The translations under genes were made by a program, and so were the position numbers. From Sordariomycetes sp. S80-01Y (taxonomy: Eukaryota > Ascomycota > Sordariomycetes), in the NCBI GenBank assembly GCA_037042185.1, contig JAXQJY010000023.1:186001-250000 (forward strand): 64,000 nt of DNA. Direction: 5' to 3'. Under the pieces are notes generated by a model. That model did not search any database and was not told the DNA's origin. It worked only from the letters and a program-made list of their open reading frames with translations. Positions 31,988 to 41,881 of this stretch are shown here, piece after piece (the stretch's first letter is position 1; each line of letters starts with the position of its first letter).

Positions 31988-33589
31988 TGTTTCTTGCGGT
32001 CAATTGACGTCCTTGGCAGCTTCGGTTTTGAAGTAGGATCCCGGAGAAGATGAGAAAATGATTCTAGATGAATGGGGTATTCAGGAGAAGTACCAGCTAC
32101 GCGGACGAGGGGCGGTAGTCTTCGTTTTGTTCGGTCGCTTCGTCGTCACTACAGCCGAAGGACAGCCGGTGTTTTGACGTCATCACTTGCTCATGAGCGA
32201 TGCGCTCCCCGGAGTGGACTCGCGCCCCTTTTGTTGGAGGCCCCATTAGCAATCCTGCGCTCGGGAGTGGATAGGCAAATCGAGATGGTTCAGTTGATCC
32301 AACACTTAATAGTGCGACAGACATCTTCACATGGCGTGCCCCATGACGGGCGGAAACGCCTCACCACGCTGGTTTCCTGGGGTAGTTGCGGCCGCAGGCA
32401 GTACGTTGGCGATGGTGAGGGGTCAATTGGAGACAAGTCACAGCGACCAGCTACTTTCAGTACCTCTCATCACGCGCAATGCCGAGCGTCTCGTAAAAGT
32501 AAGGATTCGTGTATTCTCGTCTGGAAACAATCATCTGCCCATAGGCAACGTACATCGCTAGTTCCGCTCGCAAAGCCAACAACACCAGGGCTCGAGGGCC
32601 CGATACTGATATTCCCAATGCAACCGCCCAACGTCTCGAGATCATGTCTTTCCAGGTTCCCCCAAAATGCTCGCAGAAGTCATTCCAGACGAGACACCTT
32701 GCCGGTCCGCAGACCAAGCAAAACAAAAAAAAACAAAAACAAAACCGCAGTAAGAGCTGGAGGACGAAGCTATATCCAAGCCCCCTTCGTCGACATCATA
32801 CAAAGAAGTAGAACAGACGACATGCCCAGTTCGCCTTCATTGCAACAAAAACAACAGGGGGTCTCATCCAAAGACAACCCAACTCCAAATGTTCCCAATA
32901 ACCCAGTCCGAGCTCCGATGATGCGCAAACCAGACAACCGCTCGTGCTGGTCCCAAATACTGCCAGTGTCCCAGATGACCAGTAAAAAACACCCGCAGCC
33001 CGCTCGAAAGCACACCTTCTATGTGTTCTTTTTCTCTTGATATCTTCGTAAACCCTTGGTCAAAAACATGAAAAGACGTTTTTTCGTGGTTTTCCCCGAG
33101 CGTCAATGACGCCGCTCATTTCCGTTTAAGTGTTGCCGAACCGATTCCGTAATTGCCGTCGACACCGATGCAATGTGTATCCTGAAAAACAAAGTCGCTT
33201 AAAACTCCCCCCTCATAGTCGGACAACCTCTCCTTGCGAGGCGGACTCCGACAAGATATTAGTCGTTATAAACAATAAAACAAAGTGAAGATGGTATCGA
33301 TCTTTCGCGCCATGCCGTGGCGTCCCATGGTATGTCGGGTTGTAGTTTGTAATTGCCGAAGGTAGGGTCAGCCGCCAGATCAACCCAAGAGGTATTTGTC
33401 CAACGCCAGGAGTCCTAGCCAGCACAAAGTCGATGCCATCAAGTTTTATGTCGTGTGCCCGCCAAGGCGACAGTTTCCGAAGGTGAAGAGAGTAATTTAC
33501 AAGGTCAGGATGCACAGCATCGCCGACGATGGCAGTCGGGACGACAAACTGCTCTCAAACGAATGAGCAGCGCCGCCACACGACCGGAA
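31988..33589. other. Intergenic with one long unassigned ORF
   Basis: Contains the promoter of the 31.6-31.99 kb gene and the 3' region of the minus gene ending at 33590. The only large ORF (32072-33040, plus) is listed separately with low confidence. An A-rich run with interspersed C occurs at 32719-32744. Confidence 0.4.
32072..33040 (+). CDS. Unassigned 322-codon ORF, doubtful
   Basis: An uninterrupted frame from ATG 32072. The product is Arg/Ser/Pro-rich throughout, with no domain, no signal peptide, no periodic hydrophobic pattern and an A-rich-derived Lys/Asn run (KTKKNKNKT). Its length is unusual for chance at this composition, but the residue make-up is typical of non-coding translation. 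It may be an untranslated transcript region, a lineage-specific gene or chance. Confidence 0.18.
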   Translation: MGYSGEVPATRTRGGSLRFVRSLRRHYSRRTAGVLTSSLAHERCAPRSGLAPLLLEAPLAILRSGVDRQIEMVQLIQHLIVRQTSSHGVPHDGRKRLTTLVSWGSCGRRQYVGDGEGSIGDKSQRPATFSTSHHAQCRASRKSKDSCILVWKQSSAHRQRTSLVPLAKPTTPGLEGPILIFPMQPPNVSRSCLSRFPQNARRSHSRRDTLPVRRPSKTKKNKNKTAVRAGGRSYIQAPFVDIIQRSRTDDMPSSPSLQQKQQGVSSKDNPTPNVPNNPVRAPMMRKPDNRSCWSQILPVSQMTSKKHPQPARKHTFYVFFFS

Positions 33590-34210
33590 TTACCACTGTC
33601 GGCGCATGGAGTGCTGCATCTTGGCGGGTGAGACCGATGTTGGCGGGCTCGACATGGAGATGCCAGTGGCTGGGTTGATGATGGGAATGGCGTTGCGACC
33701 GCGAGTGGCGGCGGGCTGGTGGAGCTTGAGGTTGGACTGGTGGCTGTTGTAGTTGGTGGAAGGGGGGATGAAGGGCGGCGAGGAGGTGTTGAGGGAAAAG
33801 CCGGGGGCCACGCTCTGGGGCTGTTGCGTCGGCGAGGACTGGGGCGAGTTGCTGGCGATGGAGGAGCGTTCAGATGCGCTTGAAATGGAGACCATCTGAG
33901 GGGAGCGTGAGTGGGTGGATGATGGGGAGCTCGGCTGGCTGTGAATACTCACGTCGCTCTCTGTCAACAGGCTGGGGCAGAACTCCATGTCGTCCTCGAG
34001 CTCGAAGGAACGGCCGGCCTCGAACTTGGCGCGGAATGTGGAGAGCGAGGCGGTCTCGTTGAGCTCCTTCATGCTGCGGACACCACGGAACTGTCGCTGA
34101 GTGTTCTGGGATACAGACATGCGAGGTGCTCTGCGATTGCGACCGCCATGGCTGCTGTGAGAGGCTGACGCCGGGTGGGAGTGGGCGGCGAAGTTGTAGT
34201 ACGATGACAT
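33590..34210 (-). CDS. Conserved fungal Ser/Pro-rich protein with FCPxLLTE motif
   Basis: ATG 34210 opens a frame of 206 codons. A 57-nt segment at 33952-33896 (GTGAGT...CTCAG) looks like an intron and, being stop-free and a multiple of three, may be removed (187 aa) or retained (206 aa). The N-terminus is Tyr/His/Ser-rich with a basic patch (GGRNRRAPRM). The best-conserved-looking core is FRGVRSMKELNE, FRAKFEAGRSFELEDD and MEFCPSLLTE (about 42-85), a pattern I associate with an uncharacterised Pezizomycotina family. The tail is Ser/Pro/Gln-rich with LKLHQPAA and RNAIPIINPATG. It is probably a cytosolic, largely disordered protein of unknown function. Confidence 0.75.
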   Translation of the reverse strand: MSSYYNFAAHSHPASASHSSHGGRNRRAPRMSVSQNTQRQFRGVRSMKELNETASLSTFRAKFEAGRSFELEDDMEFCPSLLTESDVSIHSQPSSPSSTHSRSPQMVSISSASERSSIASNSPQSSPTQQPQSVAPGFSLNTSSPPFIPPSTNYNSHQSNLKLHQPAATRGRNAIPIINPATGISMSSPPTSVSPAKMQHSMRRQW

Positions 34211-34510
34211 TATGGGTTGTTTTGTAGCAGAGACACCGTGCCGTTGGTAGGTTGTCGTTTCGGGAGTGGTGCCAGTGTGTTTGCTTCCGGTTCGGATAGA
34301 TAGCTTTGGTGGCTTGCGCTGCGAGGCGTGCGCGAATAAGCGATAATAATTATGGTGGGCGGAAAAACAAAGAAGAGGAGATAGACAAGCGAGTGTTAAT
34401 CGCAGAGCTTATCTGTCGCAAGGAAGAGTTGATAGATGGTGGTCGTTGCGGGTTGTTGGACTTGGAGGAGGTTGTGGTGGTGGTGGTTGGTGGTGCGGGA
34501 TGATTGATGA

Positions 34511-34568
34511 GAGTCAGAGTCAGAGTCAAGTCGAGGGAGAAGCGGGAACGAGCAGGAGCAGGAGCAGG
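34511..34568. repeat. Short tandem repeats (GAGTCA)3 and (GAGCAG)3
   Basis: Three GAGTCA copies at 34511-34528 and about three GAGCAG copies at 34550-34568, 300-360 bp upstream of the start codon of the minus gene 33590-34210. GAGTCA resembles AP-1/Gcn4-like half sites (TGAGTCA/TGACTC), so a regulatory role is possible but unproven. Confidence 0.6.
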
Positions 34569-37494
34569 ATGGGACATGAGGACTCGGGGCATGACGGGCG
34601 GCGGCTTTTGTTGGTTGGGGCCTGGTCCAGCGGCGCCCCAGCCGACGAATGAGCGGCCGCAAGCAGCTACCCCACTTGCCTTGCCACAGCCTGGCTATTG
34701 GATAGCGACATGGTGCATTAGTCCATTTGCAGACTAGTCTCACAGCAAGAGGCGCCATGGTGTAATTTTGGAGGCATTCTTGCGTTCAGGCACGTCCGGT
34801 GGGCTGCGGTACAGTGCCGACTGGGGCGAGACCCAGACAGTGTCGTGGGGCTCTCAGACATCAACACGGGAAGAACAGTCATACGTCGCTTGCGACATCG
34901 AGCTCTCGTTGCCGAACTGACTCTTCACCATGAGTAAGATGGACAGCATCCCCTTTGTAGACGTTGCTTGAGCTTGGTGTGTTATCTGTGGAGGCAGATG
35001 CTGCAGCTCGGCTGCACCGCCAGCCAGCCCCCTTCTTCCCTTCCAGTGGTGGCTGGTGATGCTACCTTAGTCTCGAAGACACCGCCAGCCAAAGTCAACA
35101 AGGGCGGGACCGCCGAGCGACGACCCCGGACCGGGCGACAGCAACAGCAACGTGCGACAACCCTGATGACGCACAGAGCAGCAGATTGGTCTCCATTCCA
35201 GCTGCAGAGGGGCCGCCTTCTTGGCCGTCACTTGACCGCACCCGATGTTTGAAGATGCCTGTCACCCAGCCCACGAGACATTCACGCTGTAAACATTCAA
35301 TCGTGCGGTATTGGGCAACGGAAACAGGAGTACAAGGTGCAACACGCAACACAGAGCACGCTGTGGCGAGTCCAACGCAGAGCCATGAAACCAATCGCCC
35401 TGGGGCCGTGCCACCTCCCAAGCCGAACAGACTCAGAACCCCTCTCCAGGGATTCTCGCCTCCCTTAGGCTGAGGCGGCAGACGATAAGGTAGGCGGTTG
35501 GGCGACTCTGTCCACAAAGGTTCAGGAAGAGCCACTGTGGGAGGGCGGCTATGCGACGCCACTGGTAGCGTGAGGTGGCCAGGGCCCCGACTCCTCCGCC
35601 TTGAAGATCGCACTGTGAAGCGCTTCCTACTTGGACTCCAGAAGAGTGTGTGTGGAGGGCACGTCCGATGGACTCGAGGACGGCAAGCTCAAGGAGAGGG
35701 TTGCCGGAGGCTTTGAGCGGTTCGCCAATGGCCGAACAACTCATGGTGCCTCGCATGGTCTCTGGTCGACGCCAGATTTGGATGTCGATAGATGGAGCTC
35801 TCCCATTCTTCGAGGATGGCTCCAGGGTGAGCGCAGGCAGGATCGGCCACATCACCAGATCAGCCTTACCAGCCAAGCCAGCCACCAGCCCCTCAGTCAA
35901 TGCGACGCCCCAGCTTACGAGGATGGAGACAGCGGAAGGATGAGGATCACACGCTCCCGTTCCGCAACTATTGATGAAACCCAGCAATTACGAAATAAGC
36001 TAGATTTCGATGGTATAAGGCAAGCTGATTTTGAGGGGTAACGAGGCGCGGCGGCGTGCGAAACCGGCCTCGCGCCGCACAGCCTCACTTATGGTGGCAT
36101 TGACCACAAACCAAGAAACTGGACCATGGAGCTGCCACTGCCAGGCGTTTCCGAAGCGCGATTGATCTGAACCAGGCGCCGCCATAGGCATACCAGCCGA
36201 GACAAGTCATACCTGGATCTCAGCGGGACTCGGAACTGATTCTGTCACCCACGGGCTCGAGCGAGCAAATCAGGGGTTCAGCCTACCCCGACAAGCTCGA
36301 AACGCAATCTATGCTTGACGTCTTTTTATCTCGGGACTGTCCTTTTGAATCTCAGATCCCTAACTGCGGGAGTCTTGCACCTCGGTATTCGATTGATGCA
36401 TGCACACGCACGCACGATGTCAGCGGGGCTTCGTCCCTGAGCTCTGCCTTTTCAGGAACCGTGCTGCACCGCACCGTACCTCATCATACCGTCAGGGTCC
36501 GCCGAACCTCGAAGCCATTCCGGGAGCTTTGAACCGGCCAAGTGATCGCGTCAATTCCAGCAGCCTCTGCCTGCCAAACCGGGATAGCGATGGTGCACGC
36601 ACATTCAATTCTCCAGCGACGCCAGGCCCCGTCAGGACCTTTCGGTCCTATAACCCTTTCAACGAATCCATTTTAGTACAGTGCATGGTTGTGACTGCAG
36701 CTGGGCGTGACCGCTCATTCTGGGCAAGCAAACTCTTCCAACGAGCGACTCCACGCGATGAGGCGGTCTGTCTATGCCTGTGGCTTCAAATCGATATAAT
36801 TTCAAATTGCTCCGGCGGTACCTTTACCTGATGTGAAACCGTTGATAAGCGAGTCGGTTCGTTTGAAAGGTTACGGTTACAACCCTCCTACGATGACGGG
36901 GCCGCGAGCGTTGCGGGTTGCGTATCATCGTACGCCGGCCGCACCCCCAGCTGGGACGGATCGCTCTTCAACCTAAGCAATCTGGCACCGTGACCCCCCC
37001 TCCAGTTAACCTCTCCTTCCTGAACGACGATACAGAACCAGGGGTGTCACGTGACCTGAACCAAGATTCAGGCGGTCTCTTCAAGCGAAGTGCAAGATGC
37101 GATCGCTTTGTCTGATGATCATTTCGAGAAGGAAGCTTTCCCACATCTTGATCCCAGCGGCACAGCAGTTGCTGGCTGGTAGGCCATGGCGCAGTGGTTG
37201 GTGGCAAGTGCTAACACACAAGATATGGAACAGACTTACTATGAACGGAAGTGCCCGGCTGGCAGTGTATCACGTGGACAACGTCTTGCCAAGCTTGTGA
37301 AGCACGATCTCGGACTGTGATATCATCCTGGTATTCTGGCATTCTGGTATGGGAGAGCGGCACAGTCTGCGATGGTGTTGGTGAGCACATAAAGGCGACG
37401 CAATCTTCGAGTATTCAGTCTGAGGCGATCATCTCCAACATCCAATAAAGAAGATCAGCCAGTACAATTACCGCCAACAAAGCCACCCTCTGCT

Positions 37495-37500
37495 TATAAA
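37495..37500 (+). promoter_or_regulatory. TATA box of the 81-aa lipidated protein gene
   Basis: A perfect TATAAA lies 49 nt upstream of the ATG at 37544. TATA boxes are uncommon at fungal housekeeping genes and common at inducible or highly expressed ones. Confidence 0.5.
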
Positions 37501-37543
37501 GTAAAACAGAGTCTACCTCAACAACGCTGCAATACTCTTTAAA

Positions 37544-37789
37544 ATGGGCTGCTTCGGCTTCTCCTTCAAGAAAAAGGGCCCGAAATCGGCCCACGATACC
37601 TCCCGACCGGCAGGGGCATGGCAGAACGACAAAGAATACGTGGACAGCATCACATACAGATACACCAGCAGCGGGATACCCAAGCGCAAAGGGCGCTACA
37701 GGGGTGGGCCTTCGAACCCGAACGCGCTGGGTGGACACGAGCATTCGATGAACGGGGGACTGTTTGGATACGGCGGCGGGATTGCTTAG
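37544..37789 (+). CDS. Small putatively lipid-anchored protein with Gly-rich tail, 81 aa (member 1)
   Basis: Single exon. The N-terminus MGCFGFSFKKK combines Gly2 (N-myristoylation), Cys3 (palmitoylation) and a basic patch, the pattern of inner-plasma-membrane anchored proteins. The Gly2 context is imperfect because Ser is at position 7, not 6. A Tyr-containing basic middle follows (YVDSITYRYTSSG, PKRKGRYRGG), then a Gly/Asn-rich end (GGLFGYGGGIA). There is no other domain. Two more small genes with the same three-part plan lie at 40668 and 41882. A TATAAA box sits just upstream. Function is unknown; membrane attachment is inference from the motif. Confidence 0.7.
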   Translation: MGCFGFSFKKKGPKSAHDTSRPAGAWQNDKEYVDSITYRYTSSGIPKRKGRYRGGPSNPNALGGHEHSMNGGLFGYGGGIA

Positions 37790-38184
37790 CAGACAATGGA
37801 AGCACTGGGCAAGATTTAAGAGAGAGCGACCGAGAGAGGGTATATGACGACCGTTATGAGGTTCACGATTTTATGTCCTAAGTCGAGACTGGATAATTGG
37901 GATTTCGCCTCGCGTGTAAAAGTAAACCTTCGTTGTTGTGATACAATTTCCATGTCCACACCTGATGTCACAGCCTCCTCTGGTGACTCACAATACTCAA
38001 ACCATTCAACTACAGACCTCTCCTAGGTCGAGAATCTAGAATTGTTTCAACAGTGCTCACAAATAGAAAGTGAGACTCCCTCACGTTGGATGATCCTGGC
38101 AGACTGGCCCCTTTCCACTCCAGCATCCAGCATCCCACACCCAGTCAAGCTATCGTGAACAGTTGCCCCAAGGCAATCTGGGAA
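37790..38184. other. 3' flank between convergent genes
   Basis: These 395 bp hold 3' UTR sequence of the 81-aa gene (+) and of the aldehyde dehydrogenase gene (-). Nothing else is seen. Confidence 0.45.
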
Positions 38185-39848
38185 TTAGTCGAAGACCTTC
38201 TTCCACACCCAAAGGCTGCGCGTGTTGGTAAAATGCTTGAATCCCTCGAGCCCCCACTCCATACCATAGCCAGACTCCTTGTGGCCGCCGAAGGGAACGT
38301 GGGGCGCAACATCGAAGCTATTGAAGAGAGGTGAAAGTCAGCAGCTCGCCTCGCTTTCTTTCTACATATGACGGTCCGGCTTACTGAGAGTTGACCCAGA
38401 CACTGCCAGCGCTGAGCTGGCGCGCCATCTTCTCCGCGCGAACAAGATCCTTGCTCCAGACCGAAGCACCCAGCCCCGTCTCCAGCGCGTTGGCTCGGTC
38501 GATGACATCTTCCTCAGAAGACCACTTCATTATTGGAACGATGGGACCGAAGGGCTCCTCGACCACGATGCGTGAGTCCTCTGGTGGATTGTCGATGATG
38601 GCAGGCTCGATATAGTATCCGTCCGCGTCACGCGCCTTGCCATCAAGCGCTGTCTTCCAACCGGATTTTTCGATGTTGGAGTACATGTCTTTGACAAGCT
38701 CAAACCTAGAAGTCTTTGTGAGCGAATATTCCCGAAAGATGCCGGCAGGGATGGGCGTACTGCATGCTGTTCTGCACCGGCCCGACGACAACGCCGTCCT
38801 CAAACCCACTTCCTGTTTTGATATTGTTCTTGGTGAAATCCACCATGGCCGCTTTGAATTGGTCATATATCTTCTCGTGGATGTAGATCCTCTTTGGAAG
38901 CATGCAGATCTGGCCTGAGTTGAGGAACGCCAGGGTGGTAATCTTGGGCAGGCACTTTTCAATATCCACATCATCGCAGACGATGGCCGCATCGTTGCCC
39001 CCGAGCTCGAGGACGTACCTCTTCAAGGTTTTGGCGCAACTCTCCGCGACCTTCTTACCAGTCTGGATGGAGCCTGTGAAGGTGACCATGTCGACTCCCG
39101 GATGGGCGGTGATCCATGGCCCAAGCGAGTCGTCGCCGCTCAGGACCTGGAAGACACCGGGAGGAAATATATCCATGGCGATTTCTCCGAGCTTGAGATC
39201 GCAGTAGGGGGTGTAAGGGGATGGCTTCATGATGACGACGTTTCCAGTCAGAAGCGCCGGGCCGACCTTGCCCAAGCCTAGCAGCTACCAATCGTCAGCA
39301 GATACTCTCGATCAGCAGGGCAAGGGACCCGACAATGGGCCAGTTCCAAGGAACTATGGCCGCGCAAACACCCAGAGGCGGAAACGTCGAGTATATGGTC
39401 CGCTCCTCGCTGTCTTCAAGAACTTCGCTCTTGAGCTCCATGGTCGAGAACTTGCGAAGCCAGGTAACGGCCATTGTCACCTCTGTCTGTGCAAGCGAAA
39501 GCGGCTTCCCCTGCTCCATCGTCTGCAGCCGCTCGAGGCCCTCATGGTTAGCCTCAACGGCGTCGGCATAGGCGAGGATCAGCTTGGAGCGCTCTTCGAA
39601 CGTGGTGCGGGACCAGCTCTTGAAAGCGGCGCGAGCATGCCGAACTGCCGAGTCGAGGTCTTCCTTGCGCGCGACGGGGACTTCGAAGAGAGGCTTTGCG
39701 GTGGCTGGATCAATTGAGTGGCGGGTCGAAGGTGTTGGCACGAAATCATTGTTGATGATGTTGCCTGGATAGGACTAGGGGGGATGTTAATGTGAGGTTC
39801 AGATGGTCCCGGTGCATCACTGACCTCGATGTTCATTTTGGAAGCCAT
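38185..39848 (-). CDS. NAD(P)-dependent aldehyde dehydrogenase
   Basis: Oxidises an aldehyde to its acid; the substrate is not deducible. Five exons: 39848-39825, 39774-39334, 39284-38761, 38705-38385 and 38317-38185, giving 480 aa, a normal family length. Motifs in order: PWNWPI joined to LLGLGKVGPALLTGN, the cofactor-binding KPSPYTP, FTGS, the general base in LELGGND, the catalytic Cys in NSGQICM, then PFGPI and the C-terminal PFGGHKESGYG. Intron lengths are 49-67 nt; the donor of intron 2 (GTCGGG) is weak but the join restores a perfectly conserved segment. The first coding exon has only eight codons (MASKMNIE). No targeting signal, so probably cytosolic. Confidence 0.94.
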
Positions 39849-40667
39849 TTTGATCTAGGTTGCTCCGCCGTCGCTCTGGATGCAGAGAAAGAGGGATCTG
39901 ATCAAAGAAAAACGAAAGATGCATCTTGTCGTAGGCTCGGATGCCTCCCCTCTTTTCGATGATACACGTGAAAGTCGTGAGGGGAAGTCATTCCGGCTAA
40001 TGGTAACCTTTGAGTTTCTGGGTATCCCAACGTGAGCCACTGGTAGCAGATTTACATGTCACGCTTGCCCATTGCCTGAAGTTTGAGAAACATCCCATCA
40101 GATGTCAATCCGGGATGGCTAGATTGCATCACATGAACAACAACATGAGTTCTCCGCCGAGAAGGGCGAGCGTGCTTGATACCTGCAACTCCAGGTTCTA
40201 TGGACGTGGTGAAGCACGTGCATTAGTCTGTCCCTGTACGCATTCCTTTATCAAAGCCATTGGTACCCTTTCTGCTTGGCTACTTCGAACCACGACAATG
40301 AATCACTCCTGAACATTGTGGGCTTGGCCCTGATAACCTACCATCTGTCTAGTGGACGTAGCTATGCCGGACTGGAGAGCAGTGCATGGCTTAGAGCGAA
40401 CGAACTGCCCGTGGCTGACAGGGGACCGGCTCCGCCCCGTCGAGCTGAACATGATCGCGCTCTCGATTCCGCACTTGATGCCCTCTCACCAGGGGAGATT
40501 AAAAGCTCATGGAAGGGCCCCTATCCCAGAACTGACTTCATCGACTGCAACCATTTTGAAAACACACCACTGAAGGCAGGAATTGCTATCCTAAAAAGGT
40601 GGTGGGAGCACCATCCCCCACACCATACTCTATATTCGCCTAGCCAGGGTCCATCAATACGCGTACG
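39849..40667. other. Divergent promoter region
   Basis: It lies between the aldehyde dehydrogenase (-) and member 2 of the small-protein cluster (+). The ORF 40276-40875 runs into member 2 in another frame and is not called. A TATA-like element is listed at 40631. Confidence 0.45.
40631..40636 (+). promoter_or_regulatory. TATA-like element of the 104-aa gene
   Basis: TATATT lies 37 nt upstream of the ATG at 40668, at a spacing similar to the TATAAA of member 1. Confidence 0.35.
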
Positions 40668-40982
40668 ATGGGCTGCACCTCTTCCAAACCCGCCCTCAAT
40701 CATTCCTATCCCACCTTCACCCCTTACAACGGCCACTACCCTGACGAGCAGTCGTCCTTCACACGACACACGTATCGCTCAAGGCTGCCCTCCGAATGGA
40801 CCACCCAGAAGAGGAGAAGGAGACGTCGGCGCGGATATACGGGCCAGGGCGGTGACACGACGGCCGGTGGCGTGACGATTGGGGGCAGTTTTTGGGGAGG
40901 AGGCGGCGACTGCGGCGATGGTGGAGGCGGTGGAGGAGGTGGTGATGGAGGAGGAGGAGGGGGCGGAGGGGGAGGAGAATGA
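40668..40982 (+). CDS. Small myristoylation-motif protein with Gly/Asp tail, 104 aa (member 2)
   Basis: Single exon. It begins MGCTSSKP, an excellent N-myristoylation plus palmitoylation signal (Gly2, Cys3, Ser6, Lys7), as in Src-family kinases and plant or fungal membrane-anchored proteins. A Tyr/Pro/His-rich segment follows (about 10-40), then a strong polybasic run (KRRRRRRRG, 48-56), then a Thr/Gly segment with a lone Trp and Cys (GSFWGGGGDCGDGG), and finally an almost pure Gly tail interrupted by Asp and ending in Glu. The tail composition, the Trp-Cys entry and the terminal Glu are shared with the gene at 41882. GGN codons vary, so the tail is not a simple triplet expansion. Function is unknown. 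Confidence 0.7.
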   Translation: MGCTSSKPALNHSYPTFTPYNGHYPDEQSSFTRHTYRSRLPSEWTTQKRRRRRRRGYTGQGGDTTAGGVTIGGSFWGGGGDCGDGGGGGGGGDGGGGGGGGGGE

Positions 40983-41881
40983 AGGAAGAATGATTCCGCC
41001 TGTTGTGTTTTGATACCCCTTTTTCGCAGTTAGATGTCAAATTGATGGACGTGGTTGTGGCTGAATGCCGTCCACGGGCCACTGTATCACGCGGTAGAGG
41101 GCACCGAGGATGTGTCGGACTCACCCTCGCAAAACCACTGCAGCACCCCGTGCCTTCGTGATAGAGGCAGTGCATCGCAGTATCCTCCCACTTCGGATCG
41201 CCCGTCCAACGAAGACAAGACCAAAATAGCCTCCCCAGGACTCCGCACTCCAGACCAACTGCAGGTGGACATCCATATCCGCGCTGCTCATCTCAGGCTG
41301 AGTCCCCAAGCCTCCCCATCCCCACTTTATCCTTCCATCGCCCTTCCATGAGCCTTCCAAGCTGCGCCGTCTGCTCGCGCGATCGACACCTCTTTTGGCC
41401 AATTCCAGGCGCAGCACCGCCGCCACGACTGACGTGTGTCGTCGCGCCATTCTGCCCTCTCTGGGCTCGTCTCAGAGCGGGATCGCCCACCGCGGGACGC
41501 TCTGGTTGGCCCGCTCGCCTCGTGGGCTGCATGTTGCTCGCTGTTTGATCGACGAGGCTTGGGACGCGCAGTACAGAGCCTTGCTCACGTTGCCGCTGCC
41601 TTGACGGGCTCCGTTTGGGGGCCTGGGGGCGGTGACGTTGATGCTCTGGTGAGCTCTGAACGGCGCAGCTTTAAATGTCGCGTTGTCCTCGCAGCTGGTG
41701 GTGGGAGATGGTCTTCTCACTATCTCATCTAGACAGACTCAATGATATCCAGAAGCAAAGCGAGGTGATCTTTGAGTTTGCATCTATTCTACTTTTCATA
41801 TAAGACACCCTGGTACACTATTACACTGCACCTACAAACATACGCTCGTACCTAATTAGGGCTGCGTCCATCTTAGCCACC
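40983..41881. other. Intergenic between members 2 and 3
   Basis: These 899 bp contain only overlapping, domainless ORFs. They include the promoter of member 3, with a TATA-like element at 41799. Confidence 0.45.
41799..41803 (+). promoter_or_regulatory. TATA-like element of the 130-aa gene
   Basis: An ATATAAG sequence lies about 80 nt upstream of the ATG at 41882 and is followed by a pyrimidine/A-rich leader. Confidence 0.35.

Larger units (their letters stand above)
34211..37543. other. 3.3-kb gene desert
   Basis: Between the Ser/Pro-rich gene (-) and the first small lipidated-protein gene (+). ORFs such as 35433-35987 (-), 35631-36041 (+) and 36400-36831 (+) overlap in several frames and have no domain. 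I see no transposon ends, tRNA or conserved element. Part of it must be promoter for both flanking genes. Confidence 0.4.

Noticed and set aside
32719-32744. A-rich run as a retroposon poly-A tail
   Set aside because: Interspersed C residues, no upstream element body and no flanking duplication visible.
35433-35987. 184-codon minus-strand ORF in the gene desert
   Set aside because: No recognisable motif, overlaps open plus-strand frames and lacks any splice or neighbour support.
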